NCBI RefSeq assembly: GCF_900113125.1
Contig: NZ_FOOG01000006.1
Location: 62,001-126,000 of the forward strand
Direction: 5' to 3'
Source: Halobacillus alkaliphilus
GTDB taxonomy: Bacteria; Bacillota; Bacilli; Bacillales; Halobacillaceae
DNA length: 64,000 bases
Shown: piece by piece, positions 39,635 through 48,999 of the stretch
Layout: each line of letters begins with the position of its first letter
Position numbering within the stretch: the stretch's first letter is position 1
Made by a program: the position numbers and the translations under genes
The notes under the pieces: model-generated
What the model was told of the DNA's origin: nothing
The model's input: only the letters and a program-made list of their open reading frames with translations
Database searches by the model: none

Positions 39635-40509
39635 ATTTCGGGAAAGTCCTAACAGCCATGGTTACCCCTTTTGATAATCATGGAAAGATTGATCTTAAAA
39701 AGACAACGGTTCTGATCGATTATTTATTAGCGAACGGAACAGATGGATTAGTGGTAGCTGGTACGACCGGTGAATCGCCCACTCTCTCAGCGGAAGAAAA
39801 AGTTGAACTTTGGAAACACGTGGTTCATGCAGTTAATGGGCGCGTTCCCGTGATTGCGGGTTCTGGAAGCAACAGTACAGATAATTCCATTCATCTATCC
39901 AAACGGGCAGAAGAAGCAGGGGTCGACGCAGTCATGCTGGTAGCTCCTTATTATAATAAACCGGACCAAAGAGGGCTTTATCAACACTTTAAAACCATTG
40001 CGGAAGCTATTGACTTACCCGTAATGATCTACAATGTTCCGGGAAGATCGGTCGTTCGGCTGACTCCAGATACTGTTGTATCTCTTTCCCATATTAATAA
40101 TATTGTTTCTGTGAAGGAAGCGACGGGAGATTTGGACGGAATGTCTGAAATTATTTCGCGAACAGACGATTCTTTCTCGTTATATAGTGGCGATGACAAC
40201 CTTACACTGCCTTCATACGCAATCGGAGCTCATGGCATTATCTCTGTTTCCAGCCATATTATTGGAAATGAAATGCAGACAATGCTTAAGCTTTATGAAG
40301 AAGGAAAGGATAAGGAAGCTGCTGCTCTTCACCGAAAACTCCTGCCCTTAATGAAGGGGATGTTTAGTGCACCCTCTCCTACACCGGTGAAAGCAGCTTT
40401 AAAGATGATTGGAATCGATACCGGAGGAGTTCGCTTACCTTTACTCCCTTTGTCAGATAAAGATCTCCAGTCCATTCATCAGATTATAAATAAGGTAAAG
40501 TCAAATTAA
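39631..40509 (+). CDS. dapA: 4-hydroxy-tetrahydrodipicolinate synthase
   Basis: DapA condenses pyruvate with aspartate semialdehyde; its product leads to diaminopimelate for the wall and, via DpaAB, to dipicolinate. The 292-residue TIM barrel has GTTGESPTLS (about 45-54), the tyrosine in MIYNVPGR (about 131-138) and the Schiff-base lysine in VSVKEATGD (about 158-166). A strong terminator ends the operon. B. subtilis has rnjB directly after dapA; here it is absent. Confidence 0.97.
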   Translation: MNFGKVLTAMVTPFDNHGKIDLKKTTVLIDYLLANGTDGLVVAGTTGESPTLSAEEKVELWKHVVHAVNGRVPVIAGSGSNSTDNSIHLSKRAEEAGVDAVMLVAPYYNKPDQRGLYQHFKTIAEAIDLPVMIYNVPGRSVVRLTPDTVVSLSHINNIVSVKEATGDLDGMSEIISRTDDSFSLYSGDDNLTLPSYAIGAHGIISVSSHIIGNEMQTMLKLYEEGKDKEAAALHRKLLPLMKGMFSAPSPTPVKAALKMIGIDTGGVRLPLLPLSDKDLQSIHQIINKVKSN

Positions 40510-40545
40510 ACCGAAAAGGGAGTGTGATCCCTTTTCGGTTTCTTT
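40509..40545 (+). terminator. Intrinsic terminator after dapA
   Basis: AACCGAAAAGGGA and TCCCTTTTCGGTT form a perfect 13-base-pair stem with a 6-base loop, followed by TCTTT. It begins at the dapA stop codon. Confidence 0.88.
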
Positions 40546-40644
40546 ATTAGCAGGATAGGGATGAGTTCTTTTAAGTTAATCACATGTATGAGAGCAGCAT
40601 GCTTGAGTCATACTACGTGAAAAGAGCGAAAGGAGCCCTACCTT

Positions 40645-41370
40645 ATGAAAGAATCTCCTCAAGAACAGGAAAAGGATAAATCCAAAGGGCAATCGTCCAT
40701 TGTTGATAAGATCCAGCAGCTTGGTCAATCCAATGTACCTCAGCCGGCTGATTCCAATATTCATGTGCTTCCGATAATTGGTCAAATTGAAGGTCACGTC
40801 CAACTGCCTTCTCAAAACAAAACTACGAAATATGAACATATGATTCCCCAGCTTATAGCAATTGAGCAAAATCCAAAAATCGAAGGATTAGTCGTACTAT
40901 TAAATACTGTGGGTGGAGATGTGGAAGCGGGACTTGCGATTTCTGAAATGATTGCTTCTTTATCTAAACCTACTGTTTCCATCGTTCTCGGTGGAGGGCA
41001 TTCCATTGGCGTTCCAATTGCTGTTTCCGCTGATTATTCATTTATTGCTGAAACAGCTACTATGACCATTCATCCGATCCGTATGACCGGACTAGTCATA
41101 GGAGTCCCGCAAACATTTGAATACATGGATAAGATGCAGGATCGAGTGGTTAATTTTGTTACCAGACATTCCAATGTGGACGAGGAGAAATTTAAAGAGC
41201 TCATGTTTGCAAAAGGGAATCTTACACGCGATATAGGCACAAACGTGGTCGGTCAACAAGCCGTAGACCATGGTCTTATCAATGCTGTAGGCGGAGTAAA
41301 AGAAGCAATGAGTAAACTGAATGAATTAATTGATCATAATAAAGAAAATGAGAAGAAGGTCGTTCAATGA
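40645..41370 (+). CDS. tepA: ClpP-family protease TepA
   Basis: TepA is a ClpP-like serine protease first linked to signal peptide degradation and pre-protein translocation. The 241-residue protein has a hydrophilic N-terminal tail (1-35), [19 protein letters not shown], the nucleophile serine in [11 protein letters not shown] (about residues 117-127) and the histidine in [10 protein letters not shown] (about 140). AAAGGAGCCC lies before the ATG. It overlaps the ylzJ-like gene by 4 bases. Confidence 0.92.
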   Translation: MKESPQEQEKDKSKGQSSIVDKIQQLGQSNVPQPADSNIHVLPIIGQIEGHVQLPSQNKTTKYEHMIPQLIAIEQNPKIEGLVVLLNTVGGDVEAGLAISEMIASLSKPTVSIVLGGGHSIGVPIAVSADYSFIAETATMTIHPIRMTGLVIGVPQTFEYMDKMQDRVVNFVTRHSNVDEEKFKELMFAKGNLTRDIGTNVVGQQAVDHGLINAVGGVKEAMSKLNELIDHNKENEKKVVQ

Positions 41371-41573
41371 TTCATTATACACCGCTTAGTGAATACGATA
41401 TTTTCCCTTCCCATGAAAAAGAGCAGCAAATTATTTACAATCAGGACAAAAAGTGTTCTGTAAAATGTCAGGATATGGGCGATGGAAAAAAACAAATTGT
41501 GCAAGTTTTATCTACGGATCCAGCGCATTATATGGATCCTTCCCTACAGCCGGGACAATGGTTGGACTCGTAA
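41367..41573 (+). CDS. ylzJ: YlzJ-like small protein
   Basis: This 68-residue protein sits between tepA and spoIIIE where B. subtilis has ylzJ. It starts [13 protein letters not shown], similar to the family's MIxYTPxxxExIF start, and ends QPGQWLDS. Its function is unknown. The 4-base overlap with tepA suggests the pair is cotranslated. Confidence 0.8.
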   Translation: MIHYTPLSEYDIFPSHEKEQQIIYNQDKKCSVKCQDMGDGKKQIVQVLSTDPAHYMDPSLQPGQWLDS

Positions 41574-41588
41574 CACACACTTTTCATG

Positions 41589-41597
41589 TGGTATAAT
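41589..41597 (+). promoter_or_regulatory. Possible extended -10 promoter for spoIIIE
   Basis: TGG directly before TATAAT gives an extended -10 element. I see no clear -35. It would produce a leader of about 170 bases containing an imperfect hairpin (GGATGTCGA with GTCGGCATCC, within 41610-41665). Confidence 0.4.
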
Positions 41598-41776
41598 AAT
41601 AATGGCTAGTCAGGATGTCGAACATGTTTTCTTCTCCTTCTCAGAAGAGACAGTCGGCATCCTTCTCTTTTCAAGTTGCTTCTATTATTCTTTGAAACTA
41701 ATTGGTATGCATAGATGAATTACAGGCTGCTCCGATGTGCAGAAGTAAAAACAACTAATATGGAGGTGTCTATTTA

Positions 41777-44086
41777 ATGGCAAGAAAAAGAAAATCTTCT
41801 TCAAAATCTAAGAAAAAACAATCTGGATTAAAACAGCAAGTTAAATTTGAATTAATGGGACTACTGTTTATCTTAATTGCTGTCTTTGGAAGTGGAGCTT
41901 CAGCTATCAGCGATGGAGCTGTGCCCGGGGGACTTGAGCGTATCTGGCAGTTTTTCTTCGGGGTCTGGTATTTTGTAGCTTCACTATTTTTTCTAATACT
42001 TGGTGTCTTCTTAATGGTTAAGAGGAGTTGGCCGTCTTTCCTACATAAACGTTTAATTGGAGTATATATTGTATTTGTCTCGCTATTATTGTTTACTCAC
42101 TTAGAAACTTTATCCGATGAACTGGCAGCAGGTGAAGGTTCGATTTTAGCTATGACCTGGGAACGGATTACCGGAATGATGCGGGGCGAGTTGTCTTTCT
42201 ATAGTATCGGCGGCGGACTTTCCGGGGCTTTTCTGCTATCCATAACCTATTTTCTTTTCTCGGGTACTGGAGCTGCTATTTTATCGTTTTTCCTATTTTT
42301 AATCGGGATCATATTTATTAGTGAATGGTCTATTGGCAACTTCGTAAGCGTAATTGGAAACAAAGGAAAAGACATATTACAGGACCAGGTTAAGCGTATT
42401 AAAGAATCAAAAGCTCATCCTAAAGAAAAAAAATCCCAACGAGAACAACCTGAAGAAACAACGGTTATTGAAATGAATGAGCCTGAGACTAGTGAATATG
42501 AAAATTCAGTTGAACCGATTATTCAGGACTTTACAGATCATGCATACGCAAACGAAGATAAAACGGAAAGTCAATTATCCGAAAATACTTCTCCTAAAGA
42601 AGATAATGAGGGAGAGGAACCCGGTCTGGAGAAATCTATGCCGACCGCTGAATTAGAAAATTTCGATTATCAACTACCTAGTATGGAGCTTTTGGATGAA
42701 CCCACTTCGAGTCCTCAAAGTCAGGGTCGTTCCCACATTCAGGCAACGGTTCGCAAACTTGAAAAAACATTTCAGAGTTTCGGGGTCAAAGCGAAAGTGA
42801 CCAAAGTACATGTTGGTCCCGCTGTTACGAAGTATGAGGTTTATCCAGATACCGGTGTTAAAGTAAGTAAAATAGTTAATTTAAATGATGACCTGGCACT
42901 GGCACTTGCAGCTAAGGATATTCGTATTGAAGCTCCCATTCCCGGGAAGTCTGCTGTAGGAATTGAAGTTCCTAATCAGGAAATATCCATGGTTTCTTTG
43001 AGAGAAGTTTTGGAAACAGGGAAGTCCAACACAGAAGCAAAATTAGGTTTTGCTCTCGGCAGAGATATCTCCGGTGAGGCCGTTATGTCCGAGTTAAACA
43101 AGATGCCTCACTTGCTTGTAGCTGGAGCCACAGGCAGTGGTAAAAGTGTGTGTATTAATGGGATTATTACAAGCATTTTAATGCGAGCGAAACCTCACGA
43201 AGTAAAAATGATGATGATCGATCCGAAAAAAGTAGAGTTAAATGTATATAATGGGATTCCTCATTTACTGGCTCCAGTGGTAACTGATCCTAAAAAAGCG
43301 TCACGTGCACTTAAAAAAGTTGTATCAGAAATGGAACGCCGTTATGATTTGTTTTCAGAAACAGGTACTCGAAATATAGAAAGTTATAACGAATATATAA
43401 AAAAACATAATAAAGAAAGTGAAGATACACAGCCTCAGCTTCCTTATATCGTTGTACTGGTAGATGAACTGGCTGACTTAATGATGGTTGCGTCTAACGA
43501 AGTGGAAGACGCAATTACCCGATTGGCTCAAATGGCACGTGCAGCCGGCATTCATTTAATTATCGCTACTCAGCGTCCTTCTGTGGATGTTATTACAGGG
43601 GTCATTAAAGCTAACATTCCCTCCCGAATTGCCTTTAGCGTATCCTCTCAAACAGATTCCAGAACTATTTTGGATTCAGGAGGTGCCGAGAAACTGTTAG
43701 GACGAGGGGATATGCTCTTTACGCCGGTTGGATCTAATAAGCCAACCAGGGTACAGGGAGCTTTTCTTTCAGATGAAGAAGTGGAACGTGTGGTCGATTT
43801 CTGCGTAGAACAGCAGAAAGCTCAATATCAGGAAGAGATGATTCCTGAAGAAGAAAATGAAGTGAAGCAGGAAGTAGATGATGATCTTTATCCTGAAGCG
43901 GTACAGATGGTCATTGAGATGCAGAGTGCCAGTGTATCTATGATTCAGCGAAGATTCAGGGTAGGCTACACACGAGCTGCCCGGTTAATTGATGCTATGG
44001 AAGATAATGGAATAGTGGGGCCCTATGAAGGAAGTAAGCCAAGGTCTGTACTCGTCTCACAAGTATCGGAAGAACAGTCTTCTTAA
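41777..44086 (+). CDS. spoIIIE: DNA translocase SpoIIIE/FtsK
   Basis: SpoIIIE pumps chromosomal DNA through the division septum, notably into the forespore. The 769-residue protein has four or five membrane segments (about 20-185), an acidic linker (about 215-315), the alpha/beta motor with Walker A GATGSGKS (about 450-457) and Walker [12 protein letters not shown] (about 558-568), and a C-terminal gamma winged-helix domain ([20 protein letters not shown]) that reads orienting sequences. Its length matches B. subtilis SpoIIIE. A strong terminator follows. Confidence 0.95.
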   Translation: MARKRKSSSKSKKKQSGLKQQVKFELMGLLFILIAVFGSGASAISDGAVPGGLERIWQFFFGVWYFVASLFFLILGVFLMVKRSWPSFLHKRLIGVYIVFVSLLLFTHLETLSDELAAGEGSILAMTWERITGMMRGELSFYSIGGGLSGAFLLSITYFLFSGTGAAILSFFLFLIGIIFISEWSIGNFVSVIGNKGKDILQDQVKRIKESKAHPKEKKSQREQPEETTVIEMNEPETSEYENSVEPIIQDFTDHAYANEDKTESQLSENTSPKEDNEGEEPGLEKSMPTAELENFDYQLPSMELLDEPTSSPQSQGRSHIQATVRKLEKTFQSFGVKAKVTKVHVGPAVTKYEVYPDTGVKVSKIVNLNDDLALALAAKDIRIEAPIPGKSAVGIEVPNQEISMVSLREVLETGKSNTEAKLGFALGRDISGEAVMSELNKMPHLLVAGATGSGKSVCINGIITSILMRAKPHEVKMMMIDPKKVELNVYNGIPHLLAPVVTDPKKASRALKKVVSEMERRYDLFSETGTRNIESYNEYIKKHNKESEDTQPQLPYIVVLVDELADLMMVASNEVEDAITRLAQMARAAGIHLIIATQRPSVDVITGVIKANIPSRIAFSVSSQTDSRTILDSGGAEKLLGRGDMLFTPVGSNKPTRVQGAFLSDEEVERVVDFCVEQQKAQYQEEMIPEEENEVKQEVDDDLYPEAVQMVIEMQSASVSMIQRRFRVGYTRAARLIDAMEDNGIVGPYEGSKPRSVLVSQVSEEQSS

Positions 44087-44133
44087 TTGATCATCATAGC
44101 AGCTAATATAGTTGAAAATAGTCATTAAGTCAT

Positions 44134-44185
44134 AAATAGAGTTAGGACAAAACAGAAAAATGTCCTAACTCTATTTATTTATTTA
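44134..44185 (+). terminator. Intrinsic terminator after spoIIIE
   Basis: AAATAGAGTTAGGACA and TGTCCTAACTCTATTT form a perfect 16-base-pair stem with an 11-base A-rich loop, followed by ATTTATTTA. Confidence 0.85.
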
Positions 44186-44277
44186 CAGAATAGTGTTATA
44201 TTAATTAAAAATTATGATGTGTCAAACGTCAGATGTCAGATCACTTATTGTAGTTTAATAGACTTGGGGTGTAAATA

Positions 44278-45003
44278 ATGTCCATAAAGCATGATACACG
44301 TCATCTGTACTTGCAGGTGATTGAACAGATAAAAAAAGATATTGAAAACGGTATCTTCATCGAAAAGCAGAAATTACCCTCTGAGTTTCAATTATCCAAA
44401 TCTCTTGGAGTTTCAAGAGCGACATTGAGAGAAGCGCTTCGAATCCTGGAAGAAGAGGGAGTTGTAACTAGAAGACATGGCGTGGGGACATTTGTTAATC
44501 CTAAGCCGCTTTTTACTTCTGGAATAGAGGAACTTGATAGTGTAACAGGGATGATTGCAAAGTCGGGCATGCGTCCAGGGACGCAGTACCTAACAGCTGA
44601 ACTTGTGGAGGCTACTATAGAAGACCGTAAACGATTCGCTGTTCTGGATCTACATAATTTAGCAAAAGTGGAGCGTGTCCGCACAGCAGACGAGGAACCG
44701 GTCGTTTATTGCATTGATAAAATTCCTGAGGGACTTCTGCCCATTGACCAAGTTCGTGAAGCAGACTCTATGTTTGGAATCCTTGAAGCATACACAGGGA
44801 AATCGATCAACTATGCGGTCACTCACATCGAACCTATTGGTTATCATGAAAGAATTTCACCTATCTTGAATTGCGAACCAGAACAAGCTTTACTTTTATT
44901 AAAACAAATGCATTACACAGTGGATGATGAACCAATGCTGCTGTCTTCCAATTACTTTAGGGCTGACAAATTCAGTTTCCATGTTTTAAGAAAAAGAGTG
45001 TAA
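44278..45003 (+). CDS. nupR: GntR/HutC-type regulator, likely NupR
   Basis: The 241-residue protein has an N-terminal winged helix of the GntR family ([20 protein letters not shown], then [12 protein letters not shown]) and a C-terminal UTRA ligand domain (about 90-240). Its place after spoIIIE is that of ymfC, named nupR in B. subtilis as the repressor of the nupNOPQ nucleoside transporter. Here the transporter genes lie directly downstream, which supports the assignment. TTGGGGTG precedes the ATG. The gap upstream contains GTCAAAC and tandem GTCAGAT, possible operator pieces. Confidence 0.83.
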   Translation: MSIKHDTRHLYLQVIEQIKKDIENGIFIEKQKLPSEFQLSKSLGVSRATLREALRILEEEGVVTRRHGVGTFVNPKPLFTSGIEELDSVTGMIAKSGMRPGTQYLTAELVEATIEDRKRFAVLDLHNLAKVERVRTADEEPVVYCIDKIPEGLLPIDQVREADSMFGILEAYTGKSINYAVTHIEPIGYHERISPILNCEPEQALLLLKQMHYTVDDEPMLLSSNYFRADKFSFHVLRKRV

Positions 45004-45049
45004 GCGTTTTCAATAGTGTGTACCAATGGCTATTTTTGGGAGGTGAGGC

Positions 45050-45103
45050 TTGCTGAAAAAGGGTAAAAGAAACACTCCAAAGGGTTTCAGGCGTCAAACT
45101 TAA
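45050..45103 (+). CDS. Possible 17-residue leader peptide before nupN
   Basis: A TTG at 45050 lies 6 bases after GGAGG (45039-45043) and opens a 17-codon frame, MLKKGKRNTPKGFRRQT, ending at TAA 45101-45103, 19 bases before nupN. The peptide is very basic. The good ribosome site suggests it may be translated, perhaps to affect nupN expression, but so short a frame could be chance. Confidence 0.3.
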   Translation: MLKKGKRNTPKGFRRQT

Positions 45104-45122
45104 TAAATTAGGGGGAGTTATT

Positions 45123-46256
45123 TTGTTTAAAAATCGTCGTTTTCTTTTAGTTTTTTCACTCTTATTAGTCATTGGTTTAGTTCTTGGAGCATGTGGTGCT
45201 TCTGATGATGGAGGAGACTCAGCAGAGGGTTCAGGAGGAGATAGTGAGAACAACACGGAAAATTCTTCTGAAAATGGCAATAATGAAGATTTCTCAGTAG
45301 CTATGGTTACAGATGTAGGCGGCGTGGACGACAAATCGTTTAACCAGTCTGCTTGGGAAGGGCTGCAAGCATTTGGTGAAGAAAATGGGATGTCGAAAGG
45401 TGAAGGTTTTGATTATGCTCAATCAGAAAGTGATGCAGACTATACGACAAACCTGAATCGTCTGGTTCGTCAAGATTATAACTTAATTTTTGGAATTGGA
45501 TACTTATTACAGCCAGCTATTGAAGAAGTTGCCGCACAGTATCCCGATACAAATTTTGCGATCGTGGACTCTGGTGCAGAAGGTGACAACGTTGCGAGTA
45601 TTCTATTTAAAGAACATCAGGGTTCTTTCCTGGCTGGCGTGGCCGCAGCAAAGAAAACCCAGTCCAATAAAGTTGGATTTGTTGGTGGAGTAGACGGAGC
45701 TTTAATCAACAAATTTGAAGCTGGTTTTGAGGCCGGTGTTAAATCTGTAAATGCTGACATTACAGTGGATGTACAGTATGCAGAGGCGTTCGACGCTCCG
45801 GATGATGGGAAATTGATTGCTTCCGATATGTATTCTAAAGGAATAGATGTTATTTATCACGCTTCTGGTGCAACGGGTAACGGGGTATTTGCTCAAGCCA
45901 AAGACCTTAAGAAAAATAACCCAGATGAAGACGTATGGGTTATTGGTGTTGATCGTGACCAACATGAAGAAGGTGCAATTGGAGAAGATAATGTAACACT
46001 TACTTCTATGGTGAAGCGGGTGGATATTGCCGTACAGGATGTGACTGACCAGGCCATGAATGGTGAATTCCCAGCTGGAGAAACCATTGAATACGGACTG
46101 AATGATGACGCTATCAGCCTGGCACGTACTAATGAAGAAGCTCTATCAGACGATATTATTACAGCTATTGAAGATTGGAAAGAGAAAATTATCAATGGCG
46201 ATGTAGAGGTACCAAGTACTCGTGAAGAGTTAGAAACTTATGTAAATTCCTTATAA
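45123..46256 (+). CDS. nupN: Nucleoside-binding lipoprotein (BMP family)
   Basis: This is the substrate-binding lipoprotein of an ABC nucleoside importer. The 377-residue protein has a signal peptide ending in the lipobox LGAC (Cys at about 24), an acidic Ser/Gly/Asn-rich tether (about 25-57) and a BMP-family periplasmic-binding fold starting VAMVTDVGGVDDKSFNQSA. The acidic tether fits a salt-adapted cell. The start is TTG 45123 after AGGGGGAG. Two terminators lie between it and nupO, which would favour more binding protein than transporter. Confidence 0.9.
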   Translation: MFKNRRFLLVFSLLLVIGLVLGACGASDDGGDSAEGSGGDSENNTENSSENGNNEDFSVAMVTDVGGVDDKSFNQSAWEGLQAFGEENGMSKGEGFDYAQSESDADYTTNLNRLVRQDYNLIFGIGYLLQPAIEEVAAQYPDTNFAIVDSGAEGDNVASILFKEHQGSFLAGVAAAKKTQSNKVGFVGGVDGALINKFEAGFEAGVKSVNADITVDVQYAEAFDAPDDGKLIASDMYSKGIDVIYHASGATGNGVFAQAKDLKKNNPDEDVWVIGVDRDQHEEGAIGEDNVTLTSMVKRVDIAVQDVTDQAMNGEFPAGETIEYGLNDDAISLARTNEEALSDDIITAIEDWKEKIINGDVEVPSTREELETYVNSL

Positions 46257-46259
46257 GAA

Positions 46260-46293
46260 TAAAAAAAGGCTGGTGTAAGCCGGCCTTTTTTTT
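46260..46293 (+). terminator. First terminator after nupN
   Basis: GGCTGG and CCGGCC form a short stem with A's before and eight T's after, just past the nupN stop. It probably ends most nupN transcripts. Confidence 0.82.
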
Positions 46294-46305
46294 ACTGTAT
46301 AGACC

Positions 46306-46365
46306 AAAAATCATCAAATGAAGAGTTGTTAAACCCGGCCCTCTTCATTTGATGATTTTTAAAGA
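46306..46365 (+). terminator. Second long inverted repeat between nupN and nupO
   Basis: Bases 46306-46325 and 46341-46360 are a perfect 20-base-pair inverted repeat with a 15-base loop, ending in five T's then AAAG. It may be a second terminator or an mRNA stability element for the nupN transcript. Confidence 0.7.
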
Positions 46366-46425
46366 GAGGATTTGGACTGGAACGTAGATGGATTCATCTA
46401 AGATAGAAAAGGAGTGAGGGCAGCA

Positions 46426-47952
46426 ATGGAATACGTTATTGAAATGCTTAACATCCGTAAAGAATTTCCGGGAATCGTAGCTAATGATAATATAAATCTT
46501 CAAGTTGAGAAAGGCGAAATCCATGCTTTGCTTGGTGAAAACGGAGCAGGAAAATCTACCTTAATGAATGTTTTATTTGGTCTTTACCAGCCGGAAAAAG
46601 GCGAAATAAAGGTGAAAGGTGAAAAAGTTAAAATAACAGATCCGAACGTAGCCAATAAGCTTGGCATCGGAATGGTTCACCAGCACTTTATGCTTGTTGA
46701 TACATTTACGGTAACTGAGAACATCGTTCTAGGTAGTGAACCTAAAAAGGGCGGCACTGTAGATATAAAGAAAGCTGAAAAAGAAGTGAAGGAGCTTTCA
46801 GAACGGTATGGTTTAAATGTGGACCCAGGCGCTAAGATCCGTGACATCTCCGTTGGGATGCAGCAGCGGGTTGAAATATTAAAAACGCTTTATCGTGGGG
46901 CCGAGATATTAATTCTTGACGAACCTACTGCAGTTTTGACCCCTCAGGAAATCAAGGAGCTAATAGGGATTATGCACAGTCTTGTTAAAGAAGGGAAATC
47001 CATTATTCTGATCACTCATAAACTAAAGGAAATAATGGAAGTTTGCGACCGGTGCACCGTAATTAGAAAAGGAGAAGGAATCGGTACCGTTAAAGTAGCC
47101 GATACAAACCCTACTGAATTAGCCTCGTTGATGGTAGGCCGTGAAGTAAGCTTCTCTACTGAAAAAACTCCAGCGAATCCGAAGGAAACCTTCTTATCCA
47201 TCAAGGACTTATTTGTAAAAGATGTGCGCGGTGTGGATATGGTTAAAGGATTAAATCTTGAAGTAAAAGCAGGAGAAATTGTCGGGATCGCCGGTATTGA
47301 TGGTAACGGGCAATCTGAGCTCATCGAAGCGATTGCAGGTCTGAGAAAAAGTGAGTCTGGACGTATTAAACTTCATGATCAAGTAATTACGAACTTATCA
47401 CCTAGAAAAGTAACTCAGTCAGGCGTCTCTCATATTCCGCAGGATCGTCATAAATTCGGGCTGGTACTCGATTTTCCGGTTGGGGAAAATATGGTTCTTC
47501 AAAGTTATTATCAACAGCCTTTTTCCAAAAAAGGGGTTATGAATTTTAAGAATATATACAAAAAAGCTCAAGAACTAATTGATGAGTATGATGTGCGAAC
47601 TCCTAATGCTTTTACGAAAGCTAGAGCGCTGTCAGGCGGAAACCAGCAAAAAGCCATTATTGGACGTGAAGTAGATCGCTCTCCGGATTTAATTATAGCT
47701 GCACAGCCTACAAGAGGCCTTGATGTTGGAGCAATTGAATTCATTCATAAGAAATTGATTGAGGAACGCGATAAAGGAAGAGCTGTACTATTACTATCTT
47801 TTGAACTGGAAGAGATTATGAATTTAAGTGATCGAATTGCGGTCATGTTCGATGGAAGAATTATTTCAGAAGTCAAACCGGAAGACACAAATGAACAGGA
47901 TCTCGGTCTTATGATGGCAGGGAATACTCCACAGAAAGCAGGTGGAAGCTAA
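46426..47952 (+). CDS. nupO: Nucleoside ABC transporter ATPase
   Basis: This 508-residue protein carries two fused ABC ATPase domains, like the ribose and BMP-type importers. The first has GENGAGKS, the ISVGMQQRVEI signature region and LILDEPTAVLT. The second has GIDGNGQSEL in place of a standard Walker A and ALSGGNQQKAIIGRE, typical of the weak second site. MEYVIEMLNIRKEFPGIV matches relatives, so I start at ATG 46426. nupP begins at the next base after its stop. Confidence 0.92.
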   Translation: MEYVIEMLNIRKEFPGIVANDNINLQVEKGEIHALLGENGAGKSTLMNVLFGLYQPEKGEIKVKGEKVKITDPNVANKLGIGMVHQHFMLVDTFTVTENIVLGSEPKKGGTVDIKKAEKEVKELSERYGLNVDPGAKIRDISVGMQQRVEILKTLYRGAEILILDEPTAVLTPQEIKELIGIMHSLVKEGKSIILITHKLKEIMEVCDRCTVIRKGEGIGTVKVADTNPTELASLMVGREVSFSTEKTPANPKETFLSIKDLFVKDVRGVDMVKGLNLEVKAGEIVGIAGIDGNGQSELIEAIAGLRKSESGRIKLHDQVITNLSPRKVTQSGVSHIPQDRHKFGLVLDFPVGENMVLQSYYQQPFSKKGVMNFKNIYKKAQELIDEYDVRTPNAFTKARALSGGNQQKAIIGREVDRSPDLIIAAQPTRGLDVGAIEFIHKKLIEERDKGRAVLLLSFELEEIMNLSDRIAVMFDGRIISEVKPEDTNEQDLGLMMAGNTPQKAGGS

Positions 47953-48999
47953 ATGTTTGCCAATCGAACAGTTAATATCTTAATTCCTATAATATCCGTA
48001 CTGCTAGGGTTATTATCAGGAGCTGTTATTATGCTCGTGTTTGGTTACAATCCTTTGAAAGGTTACGCTGCTTTATGGACAGGTGCTTTTGGTGATGCTT
48101 ATTTCTTAGGCGAAACCCTGAGACAGGTTACGCCCTACATTCTTTCAGGGCTCGCTGTCGCCTTTGCTCTTCGTACAGGTCTTTTAAATATTGGCGTGGA
48201 AGGCCAGGTCTTTGTGGGCTGGGTAGCTTCTGTATGGGTAGGAGTAGCTTTTGAACTACCTATGATTATTCACCTTCCGTTAGCTGTACTGGCCGCTGCA
48301 TTAGCAGGTGCATTTTGGGGGTTTATACCCGGAATTTTAAAAGCTAAACTTGGCGTCCATGAAGTTATTGTCACGATTATGATGAATTACATCGCACTAT
48401 ATTTATCAAATGAGATTGTTAGAAATGTCATAACAGATGGTAAAGACCGCACCGATTCTATTGCTCCCACGGCTTCATTGGCCTCTGAATGGTTGGCTGG
48501 AATGACATATTTTTCACGTCTTCACTGGGGATTATTGATTGCACTATTTATGGCACTGGTCATGTGGTTTCTGCTAAATAAAACGACCCAAGGTTTTGAA
48601 TTGCGGTCAGTAGGTTTTAATCAGCATGCATCGAACTATGCGGGGATGAGTGTAAGCAAGAATATTGTGCTTGCAATGGTTATCTCAGGAGCTTTCGCAG
48701 GGTTAGCGGGTGCGATGGAAGGATTGGGAACATTTGGCTACATGTCTGTTAAATCAGGATTTACGAATATCGGTTTTGACGGAATCGCTGTGGCTCTTCT
48801 TGGAGCAAACACGGCGCTTGGGGTAGTGCTCGCGGCCTTCTTGTTCGGTACCCTTAAAATTGGCGCCCTGAACATGCCTACCGTAGCAGGAGTTCCTACA
48901 GAATTAGTAGAAATCGTCATCGCCCTTATCATTATTTTTGTAGCATCAAGCTATATGATCCGCTGGATTATTTTACGGTTTAAAAAGGAGGGGAAATAA
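47953..48999 (+). CDS. nupP: Nucleoside ABC transporter permease
   Basis: The 348-residue integral membrane protein has about nine hydrophobic segments and the BMP/ribose permease pattern, with LNIGVEGQVFVGWVASVW near 75-92, HEVIVTIMMNYIALYL and GFDGIAVALLGAN. It forms the membrane channel with NupQ. It starts directly after nupO and ends directly before nupQ, with overlapping expression signals. Confidence 0.92.
   Translation: MFANRTVNILIPIISVLLGLLSGAVIMLVFGYNPLKGYAALWTGAFGDAYFLGETLRQVTPYILSGLAVAFALRTGLLNIGVEGQVFVGWVASVWVGVAFELPMIIHLPLAVLAAALAGAFWGFIPGILKAKLGVHEVIVTIMMNYIALYLSNEIVRNVITDGKDRTDSIAPTASLASEWLAGMTYFSRLHWGLLIALFMALVMWFLLNKTTQGFELRSVGFNQHASNYAGMSVSKNIVLAMVISGAFAGLAGAMEGLGTFGYMSVKSGFTNIGFDGIAVALLGANTALGVVLAAFLFGTLKIGALNMPTVAGVPTELVEIVIALIIIFVASSYMIRWIILRFKKEGK

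Noticed and set aside
40576-40869. A 97-codon minus-strand frame over the start of tepA
   Set aside because: It is the shadow of tepA, without a ribosome site or family match.
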